64,000 bases of DNA from Porphyromonas canoris (lineage in GTDB: Bacteria > Bacteroidota > Bacteroidia > Bacteroidales > Porphyromonadaceae). This document shows, piece after piece, positions 37,746-45,970 of the stretch (position 1 is the first letter of the stretch; each line of letters begins with the position of its first letter). The stretch is taken from contig NZ_JQZV01000013.1 in NCBI RefSeq assembly GCF_000769115.1, positions 922,104-986,103 on the forward strand, read 5' to 3'. Below the pieces are notes generated by a model that did no database searches, was not told where the DNA came from, and worked only from the letters and a program-made list of their open reading frames with translations. The translations under genes were made by a program, and so were the position numbers.

Positions 37746-38192
37746 ATGAGAAAAATTATTACCCTTTTGGCAATCATCATAGCTGCTGCAACATTTCAGA
37801 TCAAGGCAGATAACGAGAGACCTATACCTTTTGAAAATCTGCCCAAGCAAGCTAAGGAGTTCATAACAAAGTATTATAGCTCCAAAGAGGTGCTACAAGC
37901 CTATGTGGACAAAGACATCCTGACCACTACTTATGACGTTATTTTGGAAAATGGTTGCAAGATAGAGTTCAAGAAAAACGGTGAATGGAAAGAGATTACA
38001 AGCAAAAGAGTACCCATCCCGTTCTCTATCGCTCCTCGTCCTATTCAAGACTATGTGAAGAAAAATTACCCGAATAATAATCTAACGAACATAGAGAAAA
38101 AGTCGAGAGGCCGTTATCAGATAGACCTTTCAAACGGATTAGAGATAGAATTTGACTCCAAATTCAGAGCAAGAGTGGTAGATGTAGACTAA
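37746..38192 (+). CDS. Secreted PepSY-like (DUF2874) protein
   Basis: The protein has 148 residues. A signal peptide covers about 1-21 (ITLLAIIIAAATFQIKA). Two repeats of the PepSY-like fold follow, each with a helix then strands: LPKQAKEFITKYYSSKEVLQ with IEFKKNGEWKEI, and PRPIQDYVKKNYPNNNLTN with IEFDSKFRARVVDVD. Such small periplasmic proteins are frequent in Bacteroidetes, and their binding partner is usually unknown. An 18-bp perfect hairpin terminator follows. Confidence 0.88.
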   Translation: MRKIITLLAIIIAAATFQIKADNERPIPFENLPKQAKEFITKYYSSKEVLQAYVDKDILTTTYDVILENGCKIEFKKNGEWKEITSKRVPIPFSIAPRPIQDYVKKNYPNNNLTNIEKKSRGRYQIDLSNGLEIEFDSKFRARVVDVD

Positions 38193-38219
38193 TCCCACTC
38201 CCCTATTAAAAGCGTGGTT

Positions 38220-38268
38220 ACAGACCCGATAAGAAGAAAAAGTCTTCTTATCGGGTCTGTTATTTTTC
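38220..38268 (+). terminator. Strong terminator after the PepSY-like gene
   Basis: A perfect 18-bp stem has arms ACAGACCCGATAAGAAGA and TCTTCTTATCGGGTCTGT with a 5-base loop and a T-rich tail. Confidence 0.95.
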
Positions 38269-38369
38269 GCAAGAGAAGATGTTTGACCCTTTTAGAAGTT
38301 TCGTTTAACAGATTCAAAACCTTTACCGAACCCTTAAACATCTGCAAAACAAAGCATGAGTTCTACCCT

Positions 38370-38422
38370 TCAAGGCTTGATGAGTAAAAATCAAGACAAG
38401 ATTTCTACAGATTAAGCCTTGA
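38370..38422. repeat. Phased palindrome element C (3 units, 21-bp spacing)
   Basis: Units TCAAGGCTTGA, TCAAGACAAGA and TTAAGCCTTGA start at 38370, 38391 and 38412. Read on the minus strand, flanks match element D: GATAAGAACTATAAATCAAG on one side and GATGTTTAAG plus AATCTGTTAAACGAA on the other. The element therefore extends over roughly 38280-38460 within the 466-bp gap before the membrane-protein gene. Confidence 0.75.
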
Positions 38423-38547
38423 TTTATAGTTCTTATCCGCTTAACAATAAGAATTGAATATATTAAAGCGACCTTTTTAATATGTTCCCAATAAGATTTC
38501 AGCTCAAAATATTTCATGCGTAAATTGGTTTATAAAATAAACCTACT

Positions 38548-38555
38548 TATATTTG
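38548..38555 (+). promoter_or_regulatory. Candidate -7 element for the membrane protein/regulator pair
   Basis: TATATTTG matches TAnnTTTG. A start near 38562 rules out the GTG at 38560 as initiation codon and favours the ATG at 38659. Confidence 0.6.
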
Positions 38556-38658
38556 CAGTGTGAAAGAAGTTTGTCGATCGTTTATGACAGGCAACTTCAT
38601 TCTCGGAGACAGGTATTTTTTCTTAGTGTATTACCCTGATAGATCGCTTTTTTTAGTT

Positions 38659-39282
38659 ATGAATGATGTTAAGTTGAATGAGAAAGAGAGCTTGGCTCTT
38701 ATCTCTCAAATGATTTTAGAAACCAAGCAAAACCTCGGATTGGGACAGTGGAATAAGTTTTTATTCTACGGATACGCATCTGCGATCATAGGCGTTGGAG
38801 TCTATTTCTGTTTCAAATTCACGTCAAGTCCCATGTCGTATCTTTTGTGGTTTATCCTACTGCCACTTTCACTCTTTGCAGCACTGTTTTCAAAGAAGCA
38901 TCCGCCCAAGGTCGTTTCTTATTTGGAAAAAAGCATCAAGTCCGTCTGGATTGTCATCAACACACTATTCTTTCTCTCTTTGCTTATCATCTGTTTGATT
39001 TATGCCCTATCTCTCGTAGAGGTGATATACTTTGGACTTATGGCTCCTTTGAGTTTAATGTATGTCGCCATTGGCTGTGCCATTACGGGTGTACTTCTTA
39101 AAGAGAAGATGGTGGTTTGGACATCGGGGGGGTCTTTTCTCTTGGGTGTTTATATCCTTGTAATGCTCCACTCTACTCATTTGTTTCAGAACTACTTTAA
39201 TCTTCTTTTGGCTCTCTCTTTTGTCATCATGTTGATATTGCCCGGCCATCTACTCAATGCCAAATCCAAGCGTGAATTATGA
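38659..39282 (+). CDS. Multi-pass membrane protein paired with an HTH regulator
   Basis: The protein has 207 residues from the ATG at 38659; an ATG at 38584 in the same frame is possible but less likely. The N-terminus LNEKESLALISQMILETKQN is the usual start of this Bacteroidetes family. Five or six membrane helices follow (near 39-55, 62-78, 95-118, 122-143 and 148-195). The stop overlaps the next ATG (ATGA), a winged-helix regulator, so the two are translated together. The role is unknown; a membrane sensor or transport partner is inference. Confidence 0.78.
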   Translation: MNDVKLNEKESLALISQMILETKQNLGLGQWNKFLFYGYASAIIGVGVYFCFKFTSSPMSYLLWFILLPLSLFAALFSKKHPPKVVSYLEKSIKSVWIVINTLFFLSLLIICLIYALSLVEVIYFGLMAPLSLMYVAIGCAITGVLLKEKMVVWTSGGSFLLGVYILVMLHSTHLFQNYFNLLLALSFVIMLILPGHLLNAKSKREL

Positions 39283-39563
39283 TAGAATTAGATCCTCTAC
39301 TGCATTCCCAACTTCGTCTTGCCATCATCTCCATTTTGATGGGTATAGATGAGGCAGACTTTGTTTTTCTTAAAGAGAAGACCGAAGCAACCTCCGGGAA
39401 TCTGAGCATTCAGCTGGACAAGCTTTCACAAGCCGGATATATAGAGATCCGAAAAGAGTTTATAGGTAAAAGACCTAGGACATCTTGCAGGATTACCTCC
39501 GCAGGCAGGAATGCGTTTGAATCTTACGTGGAAGCTCTAAAACAATATATAGAAATCAAATAA
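39279..39563 (+). CDS. Winged-helix transcriptional regulator (HTH_34-like)
   Basis: The 94-residue protein is a single winged helix: LRLAIISILMGIDEADFVFL, recognition region TSGNLSIQLDKLSQAGYIEI, and wing KRPRTSCRITSAGRNAFESY. It matches the small PadR/MarR-like regulators (PF13601 type) that follow membrane-protein genes in Bacteroidetes. Coupled ATGA start with the upstream gene. It probably controls its own operon and perhaps the DUF2141 gene 28 bp downstream. Confidence 0.88.
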   Translation: MIELDPLLHSQLRLAIISILMGIDEADFVFLKEKTEATSGNLSIQLDKLSQAGYIEIRKEFIGKRPRTSCRITSAGRNAFESYVEALKQYIEIK

Positions 39564-39591
39564 TATTATCCCTCTTAAATTTTATAGTGTC

Positions 39592-40068
39592 ATGAAAACA
39601 AAAGTAATTCTACTTGCATTTGCTCTATTGGCAAGTTTTGGCATTACTGCCCACGCTCAATACAAACTTTCTATCCGAGTAAAAGGGATAGAGACAGAGA
39701 GTGGCAGCATCATGCTTGCTCTTTACAACAATTCGGAAACATTTCTAATAGAGCCATTTAAGACAAAATCCGTTCCAGCCATCGGTACTTCTCAAATCAT
39801 CGAACTAAATGATTTACAGAGTGGTAGCTATGCGGCAGCTATTTTCCATGATGAAAACGGAAATGGAGATCTGGATAGGGGAGAGTATGGTATCCCTCTA
39901 GAAAAGTTTGGTTTTAGCAATAATGTAATGCCCAAAATGGGACCACCATCTTTTGAGGAGTGTAAAATAGATATGGTATCCGATACTCAGACTGAAATCC
40001 GACTTATCTCTGCATACTCTGCTTTCAAAAAGATTTCTTTTATACCTATTGTAAATCATCTCTTCTAA
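39592..40068 (+). CDS. Secreted DUF2141 protein
   Basis: The protein has 158 residues. A signal peptide covers about 1-22 (VILLAFALLASFGITAHAQ). The DUF2141 domain has LSIRVKGIETESGSIMLALY, SGSYAAAIFHDENGNGDLDR and GIPLEKFGFSNNV. The DENGNGDLDRGE stretch looks like a calcium-binding loop. The function is unknown. It probably belongs to the operon with the membrane protein and regulator. A bidirectional terminator follows. Confidence 0.9.
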   Translation: MKTKVILLAFALLASFGITAHAQYKLSIRVKGIETESGSIMLALYNNSETFLIEPFKTKSVPAIGTSQIIELNDLQSGSYAAAIFHDENGNGDLDRGEYGIPLEKFGFSNNVMPKMGPPSFEECKIDMVSDTQTEIRLISAYSAFKKISFIPIVNHLF

Positions 40069-40098
40069 AGGATGTTTGCAATGGTCAATAGTGTATGT

Positions 40099-40142
40099 AA
40101 AAAGCCCTGTCTCGGATTCCAACCTCCAAGACAGGGCTTTTT
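40099..40142. terminator. Bidirectional terminator
   Basis: AAAAAGCCCTGTCT pairs perfectly with AGACAGGGCTTTTT around a 16-base loop. It serves the convergent DUF2141 gene and the 40.2-kb gene. Confidence 0.93.
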
Positions 40143-40193
40143 ATTGATATCCTTTGCTTTCCGACTAAAATCAGTATGTGCCGGGACTAAATG

Positions 40194-40613
40194 CTAACAG
40201 TCCAACTCCAAAGAGCGTAAAAACTCATTCAGCTCTTTATTCAGGTTGGGCATGAGCGGCGTGCTCAGATTTATAACCTCACTATCCCATTGCAGAAACG
40301 TGTTTTCCACTTCATTCTCCTCCCCTATCATGGATACGGAAAATGGGATTTTGAAACAGTCTTGATAGAAGAACCCCTTATCCCGAAGCCTTTTTACCGC
40401 CTCTTTTATGACCTTATTCATGGCATTGAATTGCCGGCTTTCGTATGGGATTTTAGCCAAGCGCTCATGTTCGTCGTTCAACAGGAGCAACTCATTTTCC
40501 GGAAGAACGTGCTTGAGAAAAATTGCGTGAGTTGAAGCTTCCGGAGATTGCGATAATACCTTTCGTCCTTCTTTGAATAGCTCTTCTACTGCCTGGGATA
40601 GTTTCTGAAACAT
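40194..40613 (-). CDS. Conserved-looking hypothetical protein downstream of valS
   Basis: The 139-residue soluble, mainly helical protein has no signal peptide or membrane segment. Segments LSQAVEELFKEGRKVL, KVIKEAVKRLRDKGFFYQDC and LNKELNEFLRSLELDC suggest a small helical bundle. I do not recognise the family. It lies 41 bp after valS on the same strand and ends before a bidirectional terminator, so it is likely expressed with valS. Codon use looks like that of its neighbours, which supports it being real. Confidence 0.65.
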   Translation of the reverse strand: MFQKLSQAVEELFKEGRKVLSQSPEASTHAIFLKHVLPENELLLLNDEHERLAKIPYESRQFNAMNKVIKEAVKRLRDKGFFYQDCFKIPFSVSMIGEENEVENTFLQWDSEVINLSTPLMPNLNKELNEFLRSLELDC

Positions 40614-40654
40614 GTGTAGATTAAAATGGATTTGGAAATATTGATTCTCTCTGT

Positions 40655-43300
40655 TTACTTGCCTAACATCGCAATACGTTCGCGCAATGTCTCCAATTTT
40701 TCAGTGGCATCGGACTGTTTTTTTCGCTCAAAAGCCACCACTTGTTCCGGTGCATTGGCAACAAACTTTTCGTTCTCCAGCTTTTTATTCACCGATAGCA
40801 AAAATTTCTCGTAGTATGCCACCTCCTCATGAAGCTTCTTTAGCTCCTCTTCGGTATCTATAAACCCTCCCATCGGAATGGCAAATGTCGCTGTGCCTAT
40901 CATGATTGAAGCATCATTGGGATTGGCTTCTCTATCTCCGACTTCATACTTTTCGATATTTGCCAAACGGCAAACAATGGATACGGCTTCCGTGCTTAGA
41001 ACGGCTTGTGTCGCGTAAAGAGATAAAGCCTCTTTAGGTGAAATGTTGTTTTTTACCCTTAGATTTCGGATCTGACTGATAAGTTCACGAGCCATCTCGA
41101 CCTCTTTAAGGAGAGTAGCATCAAAGGTAAAATCTATCTTCAAAGGATGCTTCATGATGCTGTCTCCCTCTTTTCTTTCTTCCACGAGTTGCCATAACTC
41201 TTCTGTGATAAATGGCATGAAAGGATGGAGCAACTGCATCAAAATGGAGAAAAAGTCCAAGGTTGCTTGTTTGGTTTCAGCATCTATGGGAGAGCCGTAA
41301 GCAGGCTTTACCAGTTCGAGATAACAAGCAGAGAAGTCATCCCAAAAGAGTTTATACAGAAGCAACATAGCATCGCTCAGCCTGTATTTATCAAAATGAT
41401 CTGCCAGCTCTACGGATACTTCCGAAAGGCGATTACGGAACCAGTTTACGGCTGCAATACTTGCATCTGTCGGCTTTTGTGCAACCGCTACATCCCATCC
41501 GCAAACAAGACGGAAGGCATTCCATATCTTATTGTTGAAGTTACGCCCTTGCTCGCAAAGCGACTCGTCAAAAAGAATATCATTACCAGCAGAAGCCGCA
41601 GTCATGAGTCCCATACGCACTCCATCCGCACCATATTTTGCAATAAGATCCAACGGATCAGGAGAGTTGCCTAAAGACTTTGACATCTTTCGTCCTTGAG
41701 CATCGCGCACAATTCCGGTAAGGTAAACATGACCAAACGGACGCTTTCCGGTGTATTCATAACCCGCCATAATCATACGTGCGACCCAGAAAAACAGGAT
41801 GTCCGGACCGGTAACCAGGTCGGAGGTTGGATAGTAATACTCCAACTCTTTTCTCTCTTTTTCCGTCGGGTTAATAACGCTTCCAAAAACCGATATAGGC
41901 CATAACCACGAAGAGAACCAAGTGTCCAAACAATCTTCTTCTTGTCTTAGATCTTCAAGGGTAAGCGTATTGTCCTGACTCTTTTCACGTGCTAAGACTA
42001 AAGCCTCTTCCTTAGATGATGCAACAACGAAACCGCCTTGAGGCAAGAAGTAAGCAGGGATACGATGCCCCCACCAAAGCTGACGAGAGATGCACCAATC
42101 CTTTATGTTCTCCATCCAATGGAAGTATGTGTTCTTGAATTTGGCAGGTACAAGAAGAACATCATCCTGTTTGACAGCCTCGATAGCCGGTTGAGCCAAT
42201 CGCTTCATATCAAGGAACCACTGCATCGAAAGTTTTGGCTCGATAGGTACTTGTGTTCGCTCTGAGCATCCGACCTTATTAACATATGCCTCTTCTTTCT
42301 CCATCAATCCGGCCATGGCAAGATCTTTTGCAATCTGCTTTCTTACATCGAACCTGTCCATACCCTTGTACTGAAGCCCATGTTCGTTCAAAGTACCATT
42401 GTCATTGAATATATCTATGGAGGGAAGAGCATATTTCTCTCCCAACATATAGTCATTTACATCATGCGCAGGCGTTACTTTCAAACATCCTGTACCAAAT
42501 TCTCTCTCGACATACTCGTCCATGATTATCGGTATCTCCCGATTTACAAGAGGAATACGTACATGCTTATCTTTCAGATAGCTGTATCTTTCATCTTCCG
42601 GGTGTACACAAACAGCAGTATCTCCAAGTATAGTTTCCGGACGAGTGGTGGCAACTATGATGTATTTTCCCGGTTCCTCTACCACTTCATACTTCAAGTA
42701 GTAAAGTTTGCTCTGCTCTTCTTTGTAGATTACCTCCTCATCGGACAGTGCCGTAAGAGCTTTGGGATCCCAGTTGACCATTCTCACTCCACGATAGATA
42801 TAGCCTTTGTTGTACAGATCGACAAAGACATCTATCACACTTTGAGAGCGATTTTCATCCATTGTAAAGGCTGTTCTGTCCCAATCACAAGAAGCACCCA
42901 GCTTCTTGAGCTGCTCCATGATAATGCCTCCATGCTTATGTGTCCACTCCCAAGCATGATCAAGGAATTGTTCTCTTGTAAGTTCGCTCTTTTTGATACC
43001 CTCTTCTGCCAGTTTATTTACCACTTTTGCTTCGGTGGCGATAGAGGCATGGTCTGTTCCGGGAACCCATAGAGCGTTCTTTCCCATCATTCTTGCACGT
43101 CGAATAAGAATATCCTGAATGGAGTTGTTCAACATGTGTCCCATATGCAATACACCCGTTACATTGGGAGGAGGCATCACTATCGTGTATGGTTCACGAG
43201 CGTCCGGTTTGGAGGAAAATATCTTATTTTCCATCCAGTATTTATACCACTTATCCTCCACCAATGAGGGATCATATTTACTTGCAATATCCTTATTCAT
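40655..43300 (-). CDS. valS: Valyl-tRNA synthetase
   Basis: This 881-residue class I synthetase has [17 protein letters not shown] with the HIGH-type motif near 47. The editing domain includes [17 protein letters not shown] near 219. The KMSKS loop is [14 protein letters not shown] near 535. A C-terminal coiled coil ([20 protein letters not shown] and on) is the tRNA-binding arm. Length is standard. A -7 box lies 37 bp upstream. Confidence 0.98.
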   Translation of the reverse strand: MNKDIASKYDPSLVEDKWYKYWMENKIFSSKPDAREPYTIVMPPPNVTGVLHMGHMLNNSIQDILIRRARMMGKNALWVPGTDHASIATEAKVVNKLAEEGIKKSELTREQFLDHAWEWTHKHGGIIMEQLKKLGASCDWDRTAFTMDENRSQSVIDVFVDLYNKGYIYRGVRMVNWDPKALTALSDEEVIYKEEQSKLYYLKYEVVEEPGKYIIVATTRPETILGDTAVCVHPEDERYSYLKDKHVRIPLVNREIPIIMDEYVEREFGTGCLKVTPAHDVNDYMLGEKYALPSIDIFNDNGTLNEHGLQYKGMDRFDVRKQIAKDLAMAGLMEKEEAYVNKVGCSERTQVPIEPKLSMQWFLDMKRLAQPAIEAVKQDDVLLVPAKFKNTYFHWMENIKDWCISRQLWWGHRIPAYFLPQGGFVVASSKEEALVLAREKSQDNTLTLEDLRQEEDCLDTWFSSWLWPISVFGSVINPTEKERKELEYYYPTSDLVTGPDILFFWVARMIMAGYEYTGKRPFGHVYLTGIVRDAQGRKMSKSLGNSPDPLDLIAKYGADGVRMGLMTAASAGNDILFDESLCEQGRNFNNKIWNAFRLVCGWDVAVAQKPTDASIAAVNWFRNRLSEVSVELADHFDKYRLSDAMLLLYKLFWDDFSACYLELVKPAYGSPIDAETKQATLDFFSILMQLLHPFMPFITEELWQLVEERKEGDSIMKHPLKIDFTFDATLLKEVEMARELISQIRNLRVKNNISPKEALSLYATQAVLSTEAVSIVCRLANIEKYEVGDREANPNDASIMIGTATFAIPMGGFIDTEEELKKLHEEVAYYEKFLLSVNKKLENEKFVANAPEQVVAFERKKQSDATEKLETLRERIAMLGK

Positions 43301-43337
43301 CGTCTTTATGTTACTTTTTTCTATGTTTTAAGAGGTA

Positions 43338-43345
43338 CAAAAATA
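43338..43345 (-). promoter_or_regulatory. Candidate -7 element for valS
   Basis: TATTTTTG on the minus strand, 37 bp upstream of the valS ATG, matches TAnnTTTG. Confidence 0.55.
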
Positions 43346-43374
43346 GCAATTATTCTCTGCACATCTACACTTTA

Positions 43375-44613
43375 CTATCTCCGCTTTATGATGCTATTGA
43401 CTACTCGAATAGAAGAGATAATCTTATCCGTTCCGGTCATAACATCCACATTCCAGACGTGAGAGCTTCTACCCTTGTGCACTATGGTAGCTATTCCTCT
43501 TACCACATCCCCTTCGTGAGCGGATGATATATGGTTGCCGCTTACCTGCATACCGACCTGTATTTCATTTTCATCACAGAGAAAAACAGACCCGTATCCT
43601 GCAAGTGTTTCCGCAAAAGCAAGCGTTGCACCCCCATGAAGGATTCCCATCGGCTGACGGGTACGAATATCCACCGGCATGGTCGCTTCCACTCTTCCTT
43701 CCGACAGGTGGGTACACTTGATGCCGAGCGTACTCATCAGAGTGTTTTGCATGAGTGAGTTGAAGTACTCAAGGTCTATGGTTTTCTTGTCTTCCGCATG
43801 AAAGAATACCTTTTGAATAAGATGCGCAACGCCGTCTTCATTATTACTTTTCGTAATATAGTGCGCACACTGCTTGACTGCTTCCGTTGCATTGCCCATG
43901 GCAACACCAAAACCGGCAAGCTGGATCATGGAAAGATCGTTGTAGCTATCCCCTACCGCGATGAGCTGTTTAGGTGTCATGTTGAGTTCGCTCAAAAGAA
44001 AAGAGAGGGCTTTACCTTTATCTATTTGAGCCGGAACTATTTCGAGATAGGTCTCTGCCGACCTGTATATATTGATTCGTTGCCCTAAAATCTGAACAAG
44101 CTCTGCAAATATCTTATCCAATGGTTCCTTCTCTCCGATTATGGCAACCTTGTGAGGTGGTTTTACCACTGCTTCCACAAAATCCGTTACCTTTCGGATA
44201 GGCATATTGCCATTAAGGAAAGATTCATGCTTTACCAGCTCATGATCCGCATCTTCAGTTATGACAGCATCAAATGTATAAGTTAAAATCGACTGCCCCG
44301 CATCCTTTGCGTATTGGTACAATACAGGGATCAGATCCAGATCCAAACAGTGGTTAGCCAAGATCTTACCATCGGAACATCTGATGATCTTTCCGCCATT
44401 ATACGAAAGCATATAACCTCCAAACTCATCCAGCTTCAACTGTCTTGCGATGTGAGAAACACCATGTGTGGGACGCCCCGAAGCAAGAGCTATTTTGAGC
44501 CCTGCCTGTTGTATGCCTATGATATACTTTAGTGTGTCTTTGGAGATCTCTTTTTGGTCATTGGTAAGAGTACCATCCAAATCCAGGGCTATCAGCTTAT
44601 ACTTATCATCCAT
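43375..44613 (-). CDS. Cof-type HAD phosphatase fused to a hotdog thioesterase
   Basis: The protein has 412 residues from the ATG at 44613, which starts MDDKYKLIALDLDGTLTND and leaves 22 bp after prmA; a longer frame would overlap prmA. Residues 1-270 are a HAD-IIB (Cof) phosphatase: DLDGT at 11-15, ALASGRP near 45 and AVGDSYNDLSMIQLAGFGVAMGN near 225. Residues about 280-412 are a PaaI/MenI-like hotdog domain with GILHGGATLAFAETLAGYGS and VGMQVSGNHISSAHEGDV. The thioesterase part resembles DHNA-CoA hydrolase of menaquinone synthesis, but the substrate is not provable here. Confidence 0.88.
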   Translation of the reverse strand: MDDKYKLIALDLDGTLTNDQKEISKDTLKYIIGIQQAGLKIALASGRPTHGVSHIARQLKLDEFGGYMLSYNGGKIIRCSDGKILANHCLDLDLIPVLYQYAKDAGQSILTYTFDAVITEDADHELVKHESFLNGNMPIRKVTDFVEAVVKPPHKVAIIGEKEPLDKIFAELVQILGQRINIYRSAETYLEIVPAQIDKGKALSFLLSELNMTPKQLIAVGDSYNDLSMIQLAGFGVAMGNATEAVKQCAHYITKSNNEDGVAHLIQKVFFHAEDKKTIDLEYFNSLMQNTLMSTLGIKCTHLSEGRVEATMPVDIRTRQPMGILHGGATLAFAETLAGYGSVFLCDENEIQVGMQVSGNHISSAHEGDVVRGIATIVHKGRSSHVWNVDVMTGTDKIISSIRVVNSIIKRR

Positions 44614-44635
44614 ATCTGTTGTATCTTTTGCGTCA

Positions 44636-45511
44636 TTAGTTATTTCGTGCAGCCATGAGTGCGCACCATTCATTGTTTACAATCTGCTTTCTTATCCCAA
44701 ATCCATGTTCGGAAAGCGCTTTTTCTATCATGGGCACATCCTGTTTATAGAATCCACTTAGGAAGATTGCTCCACCCGGTTTTATGGTAGAGATATAAAG
44801 GGAAAGATCTTCCATGATAATATTTCTGTTGATATTGGCAATGAAAATATCTACCGGGGCGGACTCTTTCAATAGTTGTGCATCGCCATGCTGTACAACA
44901 ATCTTATCAACATTGTTGAGACGGGCATTATCCAAAGTATTCCGATAGCACCACTCATCTATGTCTATTGCAGTAATGTTTTCAGCCCCTTTGAGAGCAG
45001 TATAGATAGCCAATATCCCGGTACCACACCCCATATCCAAGACACTTTTGCCATTCAAGTCCTCTTCACTCAGTAAGGAGATCATTCCGGACGTAGTGCT
45101 GTGATGTCCCGTTCCGAATGCCATCTGAGGTTGTATGAGTAGTTCTGTACAAGGAGCCGTCCCGCTGTATGGAGTATGAAATGAAGCACGGATGTAGCAG
45201 TCTGCCACAGTAATGGGAGAGAAAAAGTTCTTTTCCCACTCCTCATTCCAGTTTTTATCCTCCATCTCTTCCGATGAATAAGATATTTCAAATCCATCTA
45301 TCGGCAAAGCTCCGAGGGCATCCTCCACCGCCTCCGAAAGAGAAGAAGATTTTGGAGCATAAGCCAACAATGAGCCTTCGTCCGTCTGTTCAAAACTTTC
45401 AAAACCTCCATCGGCAAGGAATTGGGAGAGAAGATCGAATATCAGAGACCGCTCTATATCTTTCGCTTCACTCGAAAAGGATATTTCAAACTTGTACTGA
45501 ATATACTTCAT
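44636..45511 (-). CDS. prmA: Ribosomal protein L11 methyltransferase
   Basis: The protein has 291 residues. An N-terminal L11-recognition domain covers about 1-110. The SAM-binding domain includes LLIQPQMAFGTGHHSTTSGM near 132, LDMGCGTGILAIYTALKGA near 160, ITAIDIDEWCYRNTLDN and FIANINRNIIME near 225. It trimethylates L11. It precedes the HAD-hotdog gene by 22 bp. A -7 box lies 21 bp upstream. Confidence 0.93.
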   Translation of the reverse strand: MKYIQYKFEISFSSEAKDIERSLIFDLLSQFLADGGFESFEQTDEGSLLAYAPKSSSLSEAVEDALGALPIDGFEISYSSEEMEDKNWNEEWEKNFFSPITVADCYIRASFHTPYSGTAPCTELLIQPQMAFGTGHHSTTSGMISLLSEEDLNGKSVLDMGCGTGILAIYTALKGAENITAIDIDEWCYRNTLDNARLNNVDKIVVQHGDAQLLKESAPVDIFIANINRNIIMEDLSLYISTIKPGGAIFLSGFYKQDVPMIEKALSEHGFGIRKQIVNNEWCALMAARNN

Positions 45512-45532
45512 TTTCTTATCAATATATCTTCA

Positions 45533-45540
45533 CAAAGATA
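45533..45540 (-). promoter_or_regulatory. Candidate -7 element for prmA
   Basis: TATCTTTG on the minus strand matches TAnnTTTG, 21 bp from the prmA ATG. Confidence 0.6.
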
Positions 45541-45708
45541 GCTATTCAATGTCGTTTCAACAATCTGGACAGTGAGGTAAAAGTAATGCCCGATAGCTGA
45601 GATCTGTTCTCAATGATGAAATTTTGAGTTTGAATCTTGTCGAGAACCTATTAAAGAAAAGAATTGACCATGTTCAAATCTTTTGCTAAACGGGATAAAA
45701 ACTATAAA

Positions 45709-45782
45709 TCAAGGCGTGATTGGTGAAAATCACACCCTGATTTACAGAAACCAAACCTTGAAGCTCGCAAATCATGCCTCGA
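45709..45782. repeat. Phased palindrome element D (4 units, 21-bp spacing)
   Basis: Units start at 45709, 45730, 45751 and 45772: TCAAGGCGTGA, TCACACCCTGA, CCAAACCTTGA and TCATGCCTCGA, exactly 21 bp apart. The left flank GGGATAAAAACTATAAATC and right flank GATGTTTAAG then AATCTGTTCATGAA match element C on the opposite strand. It lies in the 460-bp gap between clpB and prmA, where I see no gene. Confidence 0.75.
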
Positions 45783-45970
45783 CTCGAAGATGTTTAAGCT
45801 TTTAGTGAAACTCTTTAATCTGTTCATGAAGATTTGCGAACAGGTTCAACGTATTTTATTTCAAGAGACAAGCATCTTGCCAAATCACTTGTTGAGATCA
45901 GGCATTGACTTTCGTGCCGGGCTTTCTTTCTATTCCCCTGTCAAGCAAGACAACAACTCATTTGTTACAA

